A stretch of DNA of 38,453 bases from Prevotella sp. (GCA_017940545.1 JAGAYI010000021.1:1-38453), one strand, 5' to 3'. Counted from the stretch's first letter, positions 23,476 to 31,755 are shown. A program made the numbers and translations. Notes: generated by a model not told the origin, from the letters alone.

Positions 23476-24642
23476 ATGAAAACTTTACACAAGCATGAGA
23501 ACCTGACCTATCTGGCACTATGGGGCATACTCTTCATAGCCCCCCTGCTCAGCATGTACATTGGCGTCATGAGCGGCGACATTGACAGCTTTCGCTGGGA
23601 CGAGCTGTTCCACGTCTGGCAGCAGTTTGCCTCCTTTCTGGTTCTCTTCCTCCTTCACAATTTCCTGCTGGCTCCCCTGCTCATCAACAAGCAGCGGCAT
23701 TCGCTCTACATCGGCAGCGTCATCCTGCTCATCTTCCTGTTCGCACTCTACCAGTGCACCACCCACCCGGGGCATAACGGCCCGCGGCCCGGACCCCACG
23801 GACACCGGCCGCCACTCGAAATGGCAGAACACCACCGTCCGCCACACCTCGCTGACGATGCTCCGCCACCCCGAGAGTTCATGCCCCACGGCGACAAGGA
23901 GCACAGGGACGGCCCCACGGTTCATCGCGACCCCTTCATGTTCGACTGGCACGACGTGTTCAGCATCATTACGCTCATCCTCATGTTAGGCATGAACCTC
24001 GCCGTCAAGCTCTACTTCAAGAACCGCCACGACCAGCAGCAGATGGCCCAGCTGGAACACCAGAACCTGGAGCGGCAGCTGGAGTACCTGCGCTACCAGA
24101 TTAATCCCCACTTCTTCATGAATACGCTCAACAATATTCATGCGCTGGTGGACATCGATTCCGAGCAGGCCAAGAGTACCATCCTCGAACTGTCGAAGAT
24201 GATGCGCTTCGTGCTCTACGAGGGTAACAAGCAGCGCGTGCCGCTGAACAGCGAACTGAGCTTCCTGCGCAACTACATCACGCTGATGAGCCTGCGTTAC
24301 ACCGACAAGGTGACCATCAGCGTGCAGCTGCCCGAGGCCGTCAGCAAGGGCGAGGTGCCTCCCCTGCTGTTCGTCACGTTTGTGGAAAACGCCTTCAAGC
24401 ATGGCATCAGCTACCAGCAGCAGTCGTTCATCGAGATACGTGCCACCCTCAGCGACGACGACATGCTCCACTTCTTCTGCCGCAACAGCAAGCAGCAGGA
24501 GAAGGACGCCGGGAAGCCGGGCGGCGTGGGGCTGCGCAACATCCGTCAGCGGCTCGACCTCATCTACGGCAAGCGCTACTCGCTCGACATCAACGACGGA
24601 GTGGCTGACTACACCGTGGAACTGAAAATACCCGTGAAATAA
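23476..24642 (+). CDS. LytS-type sensor histidine kinase with His-rich periplasmic loop
   Basis: The ATG at 23476 (MKTLHKHENLTYLALWG) gives 388 residues; the TTG at 23452 is less likely. Four membrane segments lie at about 11-33, 48-70, 78-95 and 157-175. The loop between the third and fourth, about 60 residues, should be periplasmic and contains some 14 His among many Pro, Asp and Glu. The cytoplasmic part has the His_kinase motif RYQINPHFFMNTLNNIHALV, with H212 as phosphoacceptor, and an HATPase region with VENAFKHG and GVGLRNIRQRLDLIYG. The response regulator follows by 17 bases. The ligand may be a metal ion, an inference from the His-rich loop. Confidence 0.88.
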   Translation: MKTLHKHENLTYLALWGILFIAPLLSMYIGVMSGDIDSFRWDELFHVWQQFASFLVLFLLHNFLLAPLLINKQRHSLYIGSVILLIFLFALYQCTTHPGHNGPRPGPHGHRPPLEMAEHHRPPHLADDAPPPREFMPHGDKEHRDGPTVHRDPFMFDWHDVFSIITLILMLGMNLAVKLYFKNRHDQQQMAQLEHQNLERQLEYLRYQINPHFFMNTLNNIHALVDIDSEQAKSTILELSKMMRFVLYEGNKQRVPLNSELSFLRNYITLMSLRYTDKVTISVQLPEAVSKGEVPPLLFVTFVENAFKHGISYQQQSFIEIRATLSDDDMLHFFCRNSKQQEKDAGKPGGVGLRNIRQRLDLIYGKRYSLDINDGVADYTVELKIPVK

Positions 24643-24659
24643 ACCGTAAAAATTCGAAT

Positions 24660-25388
24660 ATGATCAAGTGTTTAGCCATTGACGACGAGCCGTTGGCACT
24701 CAAGCAGCTCGTTGCATACATTGAGAAAGTGCCCTATCTGGAACTGGCCGGCCAGGCCAGCAACGCCGTCGAGGCGCGTGCCTTCCTGCGCGACAACACG
24801 GCCGACGTCATGTTCTGCGACATCAACATGCCCGACCTCAACGGCATGGACTTCGTCAAGTCGCTGGCAGCGCCGCCCCTCGTGGTGTTCACCACGGCCT
24901 ATGCCGACTATGCCGTCGAGGGGTTCCGCGTCAATGCCGTTGACTATCTGCTCAAGCCTTTCGGCCTGGACGAGTTCCGCCGTGCGGCCGAGCGCGTCAA
25001 GGAGCGCCTGAGCACGGAAGCCTCTCAGCAGACGGAGCCTGCCATCCACAGCAACGACGACTCCCTGTACGTGAAGTCCGACTACCGCGTGGTGCGCATC
25101 ACGGTGAGCAAGATTCGCTACGTGGAGGCCATGTCAGAGTATCTGCGCATACACGTCGAGGGCGAGCCGAAGCCCATCACCACCCTGCTCTCCATGAAGA
25201 AGATGGAGGAGTGGCTGCCCGACACCTTCATGCGCATTCACCGTTCTTACATTGTGAACCTGCAGCAGGTGCAGGAGGTCAACAAAAACCGTATTATCCT
25301 GGATGCCGACACCTATCTGCCCATAGGCGACATGTATCGCGAAGCCTTCCAGCAATACCTTGACCAGCGGTTCCTGGGGAGAAGCTAG
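24660..25388 (+). CDS. LytTR-family response regulator
   Basis: A 242-residue regulator of the LytR/AlgR type. The receiver domain (about 2-120) has the acidic pair D8-D9, phosphoacceptor D54 (FCDINMPD), Thr79 and K99 (YLLKPF). The C-terminal LytTR DNA-binding domain (about 133-238) includes IRYVEAMSEYLRIHV and FMRIHRSYIVNL. It is the partner of the kinase 17 bases upstream. Targets are not evident; the beta-helix lipoprotein gene upstream is the nearest candidate. A heptad repeat begins three bases after its stop. Confidence 0.93.
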   Translation: MIKCLAIDDEPLALKQLVAYIEKVPYLELAGQASNAVEARAFLRDNTADVMFCDINMPDLNGMDFVKSLAAPPLVVFTTAYADYAVEGFRVNAVDYLLKPFGLDEFRRAAERVKERLSTEASQQTEPAIHSNDDSLYVKSDYRVVRITVSKIRYVEAMSEYLRIHVEGEPKPITTLLSMKKMEEWLPDTFMRIHRSYIVNLQQVQEVNKNRIILDADTYLPIGDMYREAFQQYLDQRFLGRS

Positions 25389-25390
25389 AA

Positions 25391-25527
25391 GGAGTTAGGA
25401 GTTAGGAGTTAGGAGTTAGGAGTTAGGAATTAGGAGTTAGGAGTTACAATAAAAAAAGGAAGCCCACCACCGTGGTGAGCTTCTCTTTTTCCAACTCCTA
25501 ACTCCTAACTCCTAATTCCTAACTCTA
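25391..25527. repeat. Inverted heptad repeat filling a convergent intergenic gap
   Basis: Eight units of GGAGTTA (one GGAATTA) occupy 25391-25446; five units of AACTCCT and variants occupy 25493-25527 in reverse orientation. The arms abut the stop codons of the two converging genes (3 and 1 bases away). The spacer holds a bidirectional terminator. Confidence 0.9.
25459..25483. terminator. Bidirectional terminator between converging genes
   Basis: GAAGCCCACCA and TGGTGAGCTTC pair with one mismatch around CCG. Seven A precede and CTCTTTTT follows, so it can work for the LytTR gene and for the Ig-like protein gene. Confidence 0.85.
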
Positions 25528-25528
25528 A

Positions 25529-28183
25529 TTACTTTATGAACTTGCGGCCGTTCTGAATCACCATGCCCTTGTAGTTCTTCGTCACGCGGCGACCGCTCAG
25601 GTCGTAGGTGGGAGCCGACTCGTCGGTGTCCGTCTTGACGGCATTGATGCCCAGGGCTGAGCTTTCAACCAGAGCCACTTCCTTCACCGTCTTGCCGGGA
25701 GCGTCAATGCTTACGCCGAGGCTCTGCTTCAGTGTCTCGGCAGCCTCGTCGGTCTTGATGACGAAGCTGACGGTCTTGATGTCAGACGTTTCCTCAGCAA
25801 CAATCTCAAAGTCGGTGCCACAGGTCAGCATCTTCGGGCTGCTGGTAGTATCCAAGTACTTCAGCACCTCCTTGAGGCTTTCCTCGGGGCTGGCAATGGT
25901 CTCGGCGAACGTCACGCGGATGGCGGTGCCCTTCTTCACGCCGGCAAACTCGTCGTAGTTGGTGAAGTGGCACGGAGCAATGACCGGTGTGGGGTCGCTG
26001 GGACTGGTAATCCATACTGACTGGTCGCTGTATTCCTCAGGTGTGGGGGCAATCTCGATGGCGTTCATCTCGAAACCGTTACCTGCCACCTGCAGACCGT
26101 TCTTCTCGGTAATCGAGAGGATGTCGCCCGTCAGTACGAAATCTACCTCAATCAGGCTTCCGGCAGCACGGCGCGGTGCGGGCGGTGCGGGAGTCACGAC
26201 GCGCATTACGGAGCGTACGCCCTCTATCTCGCGGCCGTCGTAGGTCATGAGGCGAATCTTTGCGTTTTCGGTTGTCTTCGTTATTCTGAAGCGTATGCGG
26301 TCACCGGGTCTCGGCTTGTCTTTGAGCAACTCCTTCAGAGCTTCCTTCGTAATCTTGATGGGATTTTCGATGGCAATAGGCGTGTTGGTCCACCATACGG
26401 GCTTGGTTTCCTCCTCGTCGCTGCTACCACCTTCCCCTATCAGCTGAATCGTGATGCCGTAGTTGCCGTCAATCTTGATTTTATACGTTCCCCGGCCCAC
26501 AATCAACTGCGTGCCAAGCTGCTTTTGCATCTGCTTGCGCTCGCCACCAGGCGTCAGTTTGTCCGGTATATCACTTTCCACGGTTGCATAACGGTAGTTC
26601 GCGTTGAACGTATTCCAGTCTGCTGCCACCGGCACGTCGCTGACGGTGAAGTAGAAGTTCTCACTCTCAGAGATGATGTCCAGTTCGTAGTTGCCCTCTT
26701 CACTAACCTGCATCTTCTCCATCGTCGAGAGGTCCCACGAGTTGTTGTCGCCAATGATGAAGAGAGCATGCTTCCTGGTGGTTTCTACGGTAAGCGCCTT
26801 GCCTTCGGGCATCTGGGGGTCATAGATGAAGGTAACGTCATACAGGCCCGATTCCTTAAACTCATAAGTTCCCCAACCTGCTCCTTCTGCATAGGTAGTC
26901 TTGTTGGAAACGACCGACCAGCTGAATCCTGTTACTTCACCTTTTTCTACATAGACAGGAACGTCTGTACGTGTCAGCCTGTACTTGCCGTCATCACACG
27001 GCAGCATCTTTTCAGAGTCTTGCAGGTTTGAAAAACCGGTAAAGTTACCAAAGAGAGCTTTTTCTAATGATTTCTTTAATGAGGCAGCTGCTTCTGTATC
27101 ACCGGTTTGGCTCCATACATTACCCTGGATATGGTAAGATTTTTCATTAACAACCACCAAGTTGAAGGATTCTGCAATACCTGCATGTGTATCATCGCCA
27201 GGGAACCGTGCAGTAACTGGCGTTGAGCCGACCTTCTTCAGAATCAGTTGGTTGTTCGCCGGGTCATATTCAGCAATGTCGGTGTAGGTCACCGACCATT
27301 CTATGGGCGCATTCTGCAACACCTCGTCGCCAGCCGTAATCGTTACCGTAGGCAGGGCGAATGTGCGGTCGCCCAGTATGGCAGAAGCATTCTTAGGGCC
27401 GTTGATTTTTATTTTCGAGTTCTGCTTATAAACGGTTTCAACGGTAAGCTGTTTTTCGAATCCTGCATTAGGATCATACGTAAAGGTAATGTCATACTGT
27501 CCTGCCTTGTTGATGGGGAGCCAAGTATTATTTAGAGTATTATTTAGATAGTACTCGGCATACGTTTTATTAAATGCCAGGGCATAGGTTATTCCTACCC
27601 CGTCAACGCCCACGATGATGTGTTTGTAACTGAGCTTATATAAGCCCGTCGTTTCGTCGTAGTAAAATTCCTCTTTGCTAGTAAGGTCTTCAGGATATAT
27701 CTGAGCAGTAGCTGCGCGATTGAAGAGTTGCATACTGACGGAGTTCAACACCCCTTGATCTACTTGAGTGCCACTTTGGGCTGCCACGAATGCATAGAGA
27801 TGAACAGAAGAAATCTTCGATACGGTCAGTTCGAAGCTTGCAGAGCTGCTTTCGTAGCCGCCATTTCCCGGGAATGTTGCGGTAATGGTGGTAGTGCCCG
27901 GGCCCTTTATTGACAGTCCGTTAAACGAAGAAGCAACTTCTGCCACTTGAGTATTTGAGCTTGTCCACGTGACATAAGTGTTGGGCACTTCTTCATTGTT
28001 AGCATCAAGCACCTTAGCTGTCGGCAGGTCGTATGTATGCCTGTTCTCATATATGTTCTCGGAATATTCATCCAGGTCGAGTGACACCGTTGAAGCTGCC
28101 TTGGTGTCGTCAGCAAACATGCTACCTCCACACAGCATGGCGAGCACGCTCAGTAGCGAAAAGCGTAATAGTTTGTACTTCAT
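25529..28183 (-). CDS. Large secreted Ig-like repeat protein with C-terminal sorting-like tail
   Basis: An 884-residue protein with a signal peptide (MKYKLLRFSLLSVLAMLCGG, cleavage near 25). It contains a tandem duplication of about 220 residues: each copy (31-253 and 254-471) starts with an Ig-like domain of the Big type (TYVTWTSSNTQVAEV; APIEWSVTYTDIAEY) and ends with a matching module (GQYDITFTYDPNAGFEKQLTVET; GLYDVTFIYDPQMPEGKALTVET). A SusE/F-like segment follows (FIIGDNNSWDLSTM, about 475-580). The end, YDLSGRRVTKNYKGMVIQNG then RKFIK, is the tail common on exported Prevotella proteins and like a type IX sorting signal. Surface carbohydrate or protein binding is likely; ligand unknown. 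Confidence 0.8.
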   Translation of the reverse strand: MKYKLLRFSLLSVLAMLCGGSMFADDTKAASTVSLDLDEYSENIYENRHTYDLPTAKVLDANNEEVPNTYVTWTSSNTQVAEVASSFNGLSIKGPGTTTITATFPGNGGYESSSASFELTVSKISSVHLYAFVAAQSGTQVDQGVLNSVSMQLFNRAATAQIYPEDLTSKEEFYYDETTGLYKLSYKHIIVGVDGVGITYALAFNKTYAEYYLNNTLNNTWLPINKAGQYDITFTYDPNAGFEKQLTVETVYKQNSKIKINGPKNASAILGDRTFALPTVTITAGDEVLQNAPIEWSVTYTDIAEYDPANNQLILKKVGSTPVTARFPGDDTHAGIAESFNLVVVNEKSYHIQGNVWSQTGDTEAAASLKKSLEKALFGNFTGFSNLQDSEKMLPCDDGKYRLTRTDVPVYVEKGEVTGFSWSVVSNKTTYAEGAGWGTYEFKESGLYDVTFIYDPQMPEGKALTVETTRKHALFIIGDNNSWDLSTMEKMQVSEEGNYELDIISESENFYFTVSDVPVAADWNTFNANYRYATVESDIPDKLTPGGERKQMQKQLGTQLIVGRGTYKIKIDGNYGITIQLIGEGGSSDEEETKPVWWTNTPIAIENPIKITKEALKELLKDKPRPGDRIRFRITKTTENAKIRLMTYDGREIEGVRSVMRVVTPAPPAPRRAAGSLIEVDFVLTGDILSITEKNGLQVAGNGFEMNAIEIAPTPEEYSDQSVWITSPSDPTPVIAPCHFTNYDEFAGVKKGTAIRVTFAETIASPEESLKEVLKYLDTTSSPKMLTCGTDFEIVAEETSDIKTVSFVIKTDEAAETLKQSLGVSIDAPGKTVKEVALVESSALGINAVKTDTDESAPTYDLSGRRVTKNYKGMVIQNGRKFIK

Positions 28184-28256
28184 AATGTTGTTTTTAAAAA
28201 GTTAATAATTATTGTATATTCTTTTAGTTTATCACTTTCACAATGGTTGGTGGGTG

Positions 28257-28288
28257 CAAATATACAAAATAAATGTGAAAGAGACAAA
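28257..28288 (-). promoter_or_regulatory. Promoter of the Ig-like protein gene
   Basis: On the minus strand TTTG (28285-28288), 20 bases, TATATTTG (28257-28264). The -7 element ends 74 bases before the ATG at 28183. Confidence 0.75.
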
Positions 28289-28326
28289 CTTTCCACCCGT
28301 TTTTTTCTATGCCGTTCTCTCCGACA

Positions 28327-28597
28327 GTCTATGCCGGGGAAACCTATCGTTTGTGCTGGGGAAACCTACAGTCTGTGCCGGGGAAACCAACATTTGACTA
28401 AAGTCAAACAATCATTTGACTGGAGTCGGACAATCGTTTGACTGAAGTCAAACAATCATTTGACTGAAGTCAAACGGTTGGAAAACCGTAGTCAAACGGT
28501 TGGAAAACCGTAGTCAAACGGTTGGAAAACCGTAGTCAAACGGTTGGAAAACTGTAGTCAAACGGTTGGAAAACTGGTGTCGGACGGCGAATTTTGC
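28327..28597 (+). repeat. 22-bp phased repeat island, three sequence blocks
   Basis: About twelve units of exactly 22 bp with no spacers. Block A (28327, 28349, 28371) shares TGCyGGGGAAACC. Block B (28393, 28415, 28437, part of 28459) has the palindrome TTTGACTnnAGTCAAA. Block C (28470, 28492, 28514, 28536, 28558) has the hairpin ACGGTTGGAAAACCGT. Through all blocks AAAC (or GGAC twice) recurs at 28340 and every 22 bases up to 28582. The rest of the 610-base gap holds only the two divergent promoters. Confidence 0.92.
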
Positions 28598-28726
28598 TTA
28601 CCGCTATCAGCAAGTTTCCTTAACTCTTTAGAAAGTTACTTCTCCATTTGTACCAACTTATTTTTTACGGTTACTGAATCCTGAAATCCCCAGATGACCT
28701 CGTTAGCAAAAAAATCATGAAGATTG

Positions 28727-28758
28727 TTTGGCTGTTTTGGATTTTCTGGTTAACTTTG
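28727..28758 (+). promoter_or_regulatory. Promoter of dsbD
   Basis: TTTG (28727-28730), 20 bases, TAACTTTG (28751-28758), 35 bases before the ATG. Confidence 0.75.
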
Positions 28759-28793
28759 CTGCCTATATATAATAAAGAGATATAAGAATAATC

Positions 28794-30890
28794 ATGAAAC
28801 AACTGCGAAAGAGGACAGCTGCCGTGCTGACGTTGTGTCTGCTGACGCTGACGGCCCTGGCCCAGATGGCCACCCCCGTGCACTCGTCGGCCGAAATGAA
28901 GCAGCTCGGCGGCAACGAGGCCGAACTGCTGTTCCACCTGAAGATAGATGCCGGCTGGCACGTCTATTCGCCCGACGTGACGGGCGGCCCCATAGCGGCC
29001 ACGTTTAATGCCGACAAGATGGAAGGCGCCAAGGCGGTGGGCAGACTGAAAAGCCGCGGCAAGGAAATCAAGAAGTTCGACCGGCAGTTTGGCCAGGAGC
29101 TGCAGTATTTTGAAAACAGCGTGACCTTCGTGCAGAAGGTGCAGCTGACGGGTGGCAGCTACGACATTGACTGCTACTTGGAGTACGGTGCCTGCAACGA
29201 CCGCATGTGTCTGCCCCCCGGCGAGGTGACGCTGAAGGCGAAGGGAGAAGCCCCCAGCCCCGCCCAGGAGAAGCCGCTGAAGCAGGCTGCCGACAAGAAG
29301 GAAGCGGCGGACAAGGCGGTTGCAGGCAGAGATACCGTTGCCACGACAGCTGCTACAGACACTATTGCCGCCACGGCAGACACTACCGCCACGGCGACCG
29401 CAGCCAGTCCGGCGGCAGGTGACAGCCTCTGGGCCCCGGTGACTGACGAGCTGCGGGCCCTGGGCACGGCCGACGACCTGACCGACCACTCGCTGCTCTA
29501 CATTCTGCTGATGGGCTTTGTGGGCGGACTGCTGGCCGTGTGCATGCCCTGCATCTGGCCCATCATTCCCATGACCGTCAGCTTCTTCCTGAAGCGGGCC
29601 AAGAGCGACAAGCGCAAAGGCATTGGCGATGCGCTGACCTACGGCCTGAGCATCATCGTCATCTATCTGACGTTGGGACTGCTCGTGACGGCCCTCTTCG
29701 GCAGCGACACGCTGAACGCGCTATCGACGAATGCCGTCTTCAACATCTTCCTGTGCCTGCTGCTCGTGGTGTTCGCCCTGTCGTTCTTCGGCTGGTTCGA
29801 ACTGAAACTGCCCGAGAGCTGGTCGAACAAGGTAGATCATAAGAGTGACGAGTTATTCACCCTACACTCTACACTCTCCATCTTCCTCATGGCCTTCACG
29901 CTGGTGCTGGTCAGCTTCTCGTGCACGGCCCCCATCGTGGGCCTGCTGCTGGTAGAGACGGCCACCAGCGGCAACTGGCTGGCGCCTGCCTTAGGCATGC
30001 TGGGCTTTGCCGTGGCCCTGGCGCTGCCCTTCACGCTCTTCGCCCTGTTCCCCTCGTGGCTGAAACAGGCTCCGAAGTCGGGCTCCTGGATGAACACCAT
30101 CAAGGTGGTGCTGGGATTCATTGAGCTGGCCTTCGCCCTGAAGTTCTTCTCGGTAGCCGACCTGGCCTACGGTTGGCACCTGCTGGACCGCGAGGTGTTC
30201 CTCTCGCTGTGGATTGTCATCTTCGCGCTGCTGGGCGTCTATCTTGTCAGGAAGGCACCGCTGTTCGCTCGTGACGAAGAAACGCACGGCGACATGGAGC
30301 TGCACGCCTATTCAGCCTGGGGCAGCATAGGCGGGTCGGCCACGTTCCTGCTGGGCATTGCGTCGCTGGCCTTCGCCGTCTATATGGTGCCGGGCCTGTG
30401 GGGTGCTCCGTGCAAGGCGGTGAGTGCCTTTGCGCCGCCCATGAACACGCAGGACTTCAACCTGAACACGAAGACCGTTGAGGCACGGTTTACCGACTAC
30501 GAGGCGGGCATGGCCGCGGCGCGTGCCGAGGGGAAGCCCGTGCTGATAGACTTTACCGGCTTCGGCTGCGTGAACTGCCGCAAGATGGAGGCCGCCGTAT
30601 GGACTGACCCGCGCGTGGCAGAGAAACTGACGAAGGACTTTGTGCTCATATCGCTATACGTTGACGATAAGACCCCGCTCAGCGAGCCCTACGACGTGCC
30701 CGACGGCGAAGGCGGCACCCGGCGGCTGCGCACCGTGGGTGCCAAGTGGAGCTACCTGCAGAGCTCGAAGTTCGGGGCTAACGCCCAGCCGTTCTACGTC
30801 ATTACCGACGGCTACGGCAAGCCGCTGCGCGGCAGCCGCGCCTACGACGAGGACGTGGAGGCGTATCTCAGGTGGCTGAGCGGCGAGTAG
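28794..30890 (+). CDS. dsbD: Thiol:disulfide interchange protein DsbD
   Basis: A 698-residue DsbD-type protein carrying electrons from cytoplasmic thioredoxin to the periplasm. After a signal peptide, the N-terminal domain has C134 and C139 (GACNDRMCLPP). An Ala/Thr-rich linker (about 148-210) precedes the membrane core of about eight helices with C250 and C253 (CMPCIWP) and C377 (SFSCTAP). The C-terminal thioredoxin-like domain has C592-V-N-C595 (GFGCVNCRKME). The second transmembrane-core Cys and both outer domains are intact. The codons for LFTLHSTLS (29860-29880) contain a tandem heptad like the repeats elsewhere. It is strongly GC-rich. A barrel protein gene with its own promoter follows. 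Confidence 0.93.
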   Translation: MKQLRKRTAAVLTLCLLTLTALAQMATPVHSSAEMKQLGGNEAELLFHLKIDAGWHVYSPDVTGGPIAATFNADKMEGAKAVGRLKSRGKEIKKFDRQFGQELQYFENSVTFVQKVQLTGGSYDIDCYLEYGACNDRMCLPPGEVTLKAKGEAPSPAQEKPLKQAADKKEAADKAVAGRDTVATTAATDTIAATADTTATATAASPAAGDSLWAPVTDELRALGTADDLTDHSLLYILLMGFVGGLLAVCMPCIWPIIPMTVSFFLKRAKSDKRKGIGDALTYGLSIIVIYLTLGLLVTALFGSDTLNALSTNAVFNIFLCLLLVVFALSFFGWFELKLPESWSNKVDHKSDELFTLHSTLSIFLMAFTLVLVSFSCTAPIVGLLLVETATSGNWLAPALGMLGFAVALALPFTLFALFPSWLKQAPKSGSWMNTIKVVLGFIELAFALKFFSVADLAYGWHLLDREVFLSLWIVIFALLGVYLVRKAPLFARDEETHGDMELHAYSAWGSIGGSATFLLGIASLAFAVYMVPGLWGAPCKAVSAFAPPMNTQDFNLNTKTVEARFTDYEAGMAAARAEGKPVLIDFTGFGCVNCRKMEAAVWTDPRVAEKLTKDFVLISLYVDDKTPLSEPYDVPDGEGGTRRLRTVGAKWSYLQSSKFGANAQPFYVITDGYGKPLRGSRAYDEDVEAYLRWLSGE
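29842..29880 (+). repeat. Short heptad repeat inside dsbD
   Basis: CCTACACTCTACACTCTCC contains two and a half copies of a 7-base unit (CTACACT), with AGAGTG at 29842-29847 as a short opposite arm. It encodes part of the loop before a membrane helix, in frame. It matches the heptads of the dcp element in reverse complement. Confidence 0.45.
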
Positions 30891-30970
30891 CTCCCCGGGA
30901 CAGCAGGAACAGGGAAACGGGCTGCCCTATGAGAAATAGGGAAAACCCCACGGGGAAGTAGGCAAATACC

Positions 30971-31002
30971 CTTGCAGGGAAAGGTGAGAAAAAGTATCTT
31001 TG
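30971..31002 (+). promoter_or_regulatory. Promoter of the barrel protein gene
   Basis: CTTG (30971-30974), 20 bases, TATCTTTG (30995-31002), 27 bases before the ATG at 31029. The preceding 80 bases hold GGGAAA-type repeats with a partial 22-base spacing. Confidence 0.6.
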
Positions 31003-31028
31003 CAATGAACTTAAAAAACAATGAGACA

Positions 31029-31691
31029 ATGAAAAAGTTATTTGCAATTCTTTTCGCGACGGCACTCACACTGCCCATGTTCGCACAATACGGCCGCATA
31101 TACCCCGGCAGGCCGACGAGACCGATGCCGCCAACGCGCAGCTACCACTACGACAACTACTACGGACTGCGCCTCGGCGTAGGCTTTACGACGGTGAACT
31201 CTGACGACAGCCGACTGGACGGCGGCACGTCGAAGGCCGGCCTGAACCTGGGCTTCGCCGCCGGCTTCCAGATAGTGCCTTCGTCGCCACTCTACTTCGA
31301 AACGGGCCTGTACTACACCGAGAAGGGCGGCAAGGGCAGCTACGACGCCAAGAAGTTCACGTACAACCTGAACTACTTAGAGGTGCCCCTGCTGCTGAAG
31401 TATGCCATACCGTTCAGCTACCGCGGCAGCGTGCAGCCCTACGTGGGCGGATACCTGGCCTGCGGCATCGGCGGCAAGGTGAAGGACTATGGCAACCGTC
31501 AGGCCTTCAGCTCGTTCAGCAGCGACAACTTCAGGCGCTTCGACGGCGGCCTGCGCCTTGGCTGCGGCGTGCAGTACGACATCGTCTATGGCGAAGTGGC
31601 CTACGAGTTCGGACTGGCCAACGTCTGCAACGATGCCTTCGAAACGTCGCACAACCGCTGCCTCTATCTGAACGTGGGAGTGAACTTTTAA
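31029..31691 (+). CDS. Outer-membrane beta-barrel (porin-family) protein
   Basis: The ATG at 31029 gives 220 residues with a signal peptide (MKKLFAILFATALTLPMFAQ); the longer frame from 30972 starts inside the promoter. After a Pro/Arg-rich stretch (GRIYPGRPTRPMPPTRSY) the chain shows about eight amphipathic strands (YGLRLGVGFTTV, AGLNLGFAAGFQIV, LYFETGLYYTEKG, YLEVPLLLKYAI, VQPYVGGYLACGIGG) and ends in an aromatic Phe (LNVGVNF). This is the PorT/outer-membrane barrel pattern common in Bacteroidales. Ligand unknown. Heptads of GAATGAA follow immediately after its stop. Confidence 0.85.
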   Translation: MKKLFAILFATALTLPMFAQYGRIYPGRPTRPMPPTRSYHYDNYYGLRLGVGFTTVNSDDSRLDGGTSKAGLNLGFAAGFQIVPSSPLYFETGLYYTEKGGKGSYDAKKFTYNLNYLEVPLLLKYAIPFSYRGSVQPYVGGYLACGIGGKVKDYGNRQAFSSFSSDNFRRFDGGLRLGCGVQYDIVYGEVAYEFGLANVCNDAFETSHNRCLYLNVGVNF

Positions 31692-31711
31692 AATGAAGAA
31701 TGAAGAATGAA
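31691..31711 (+). repeat. Three GAATGAA-type heptads
   Basis: AAATGAA, GAATGAA, GAATGAA follow the stop codon at once, and AACTATGAACTATC (two heptads) lies near 31731. This is the same class of 7-base tandem units as at 25391 and 13131. Confidence 0.6.
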
Positions 31712-31755
31712 GAGTTTGCTGCCGCCATAACAACTATGAACTATCATAAGGAAAG

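Noticed and set aside
28327-28597. CRISPR array
   Set aside because: Repeats are directly adjacent 22-bp units with no unique spacers, units change sequence along the array, and no cas gene is present.
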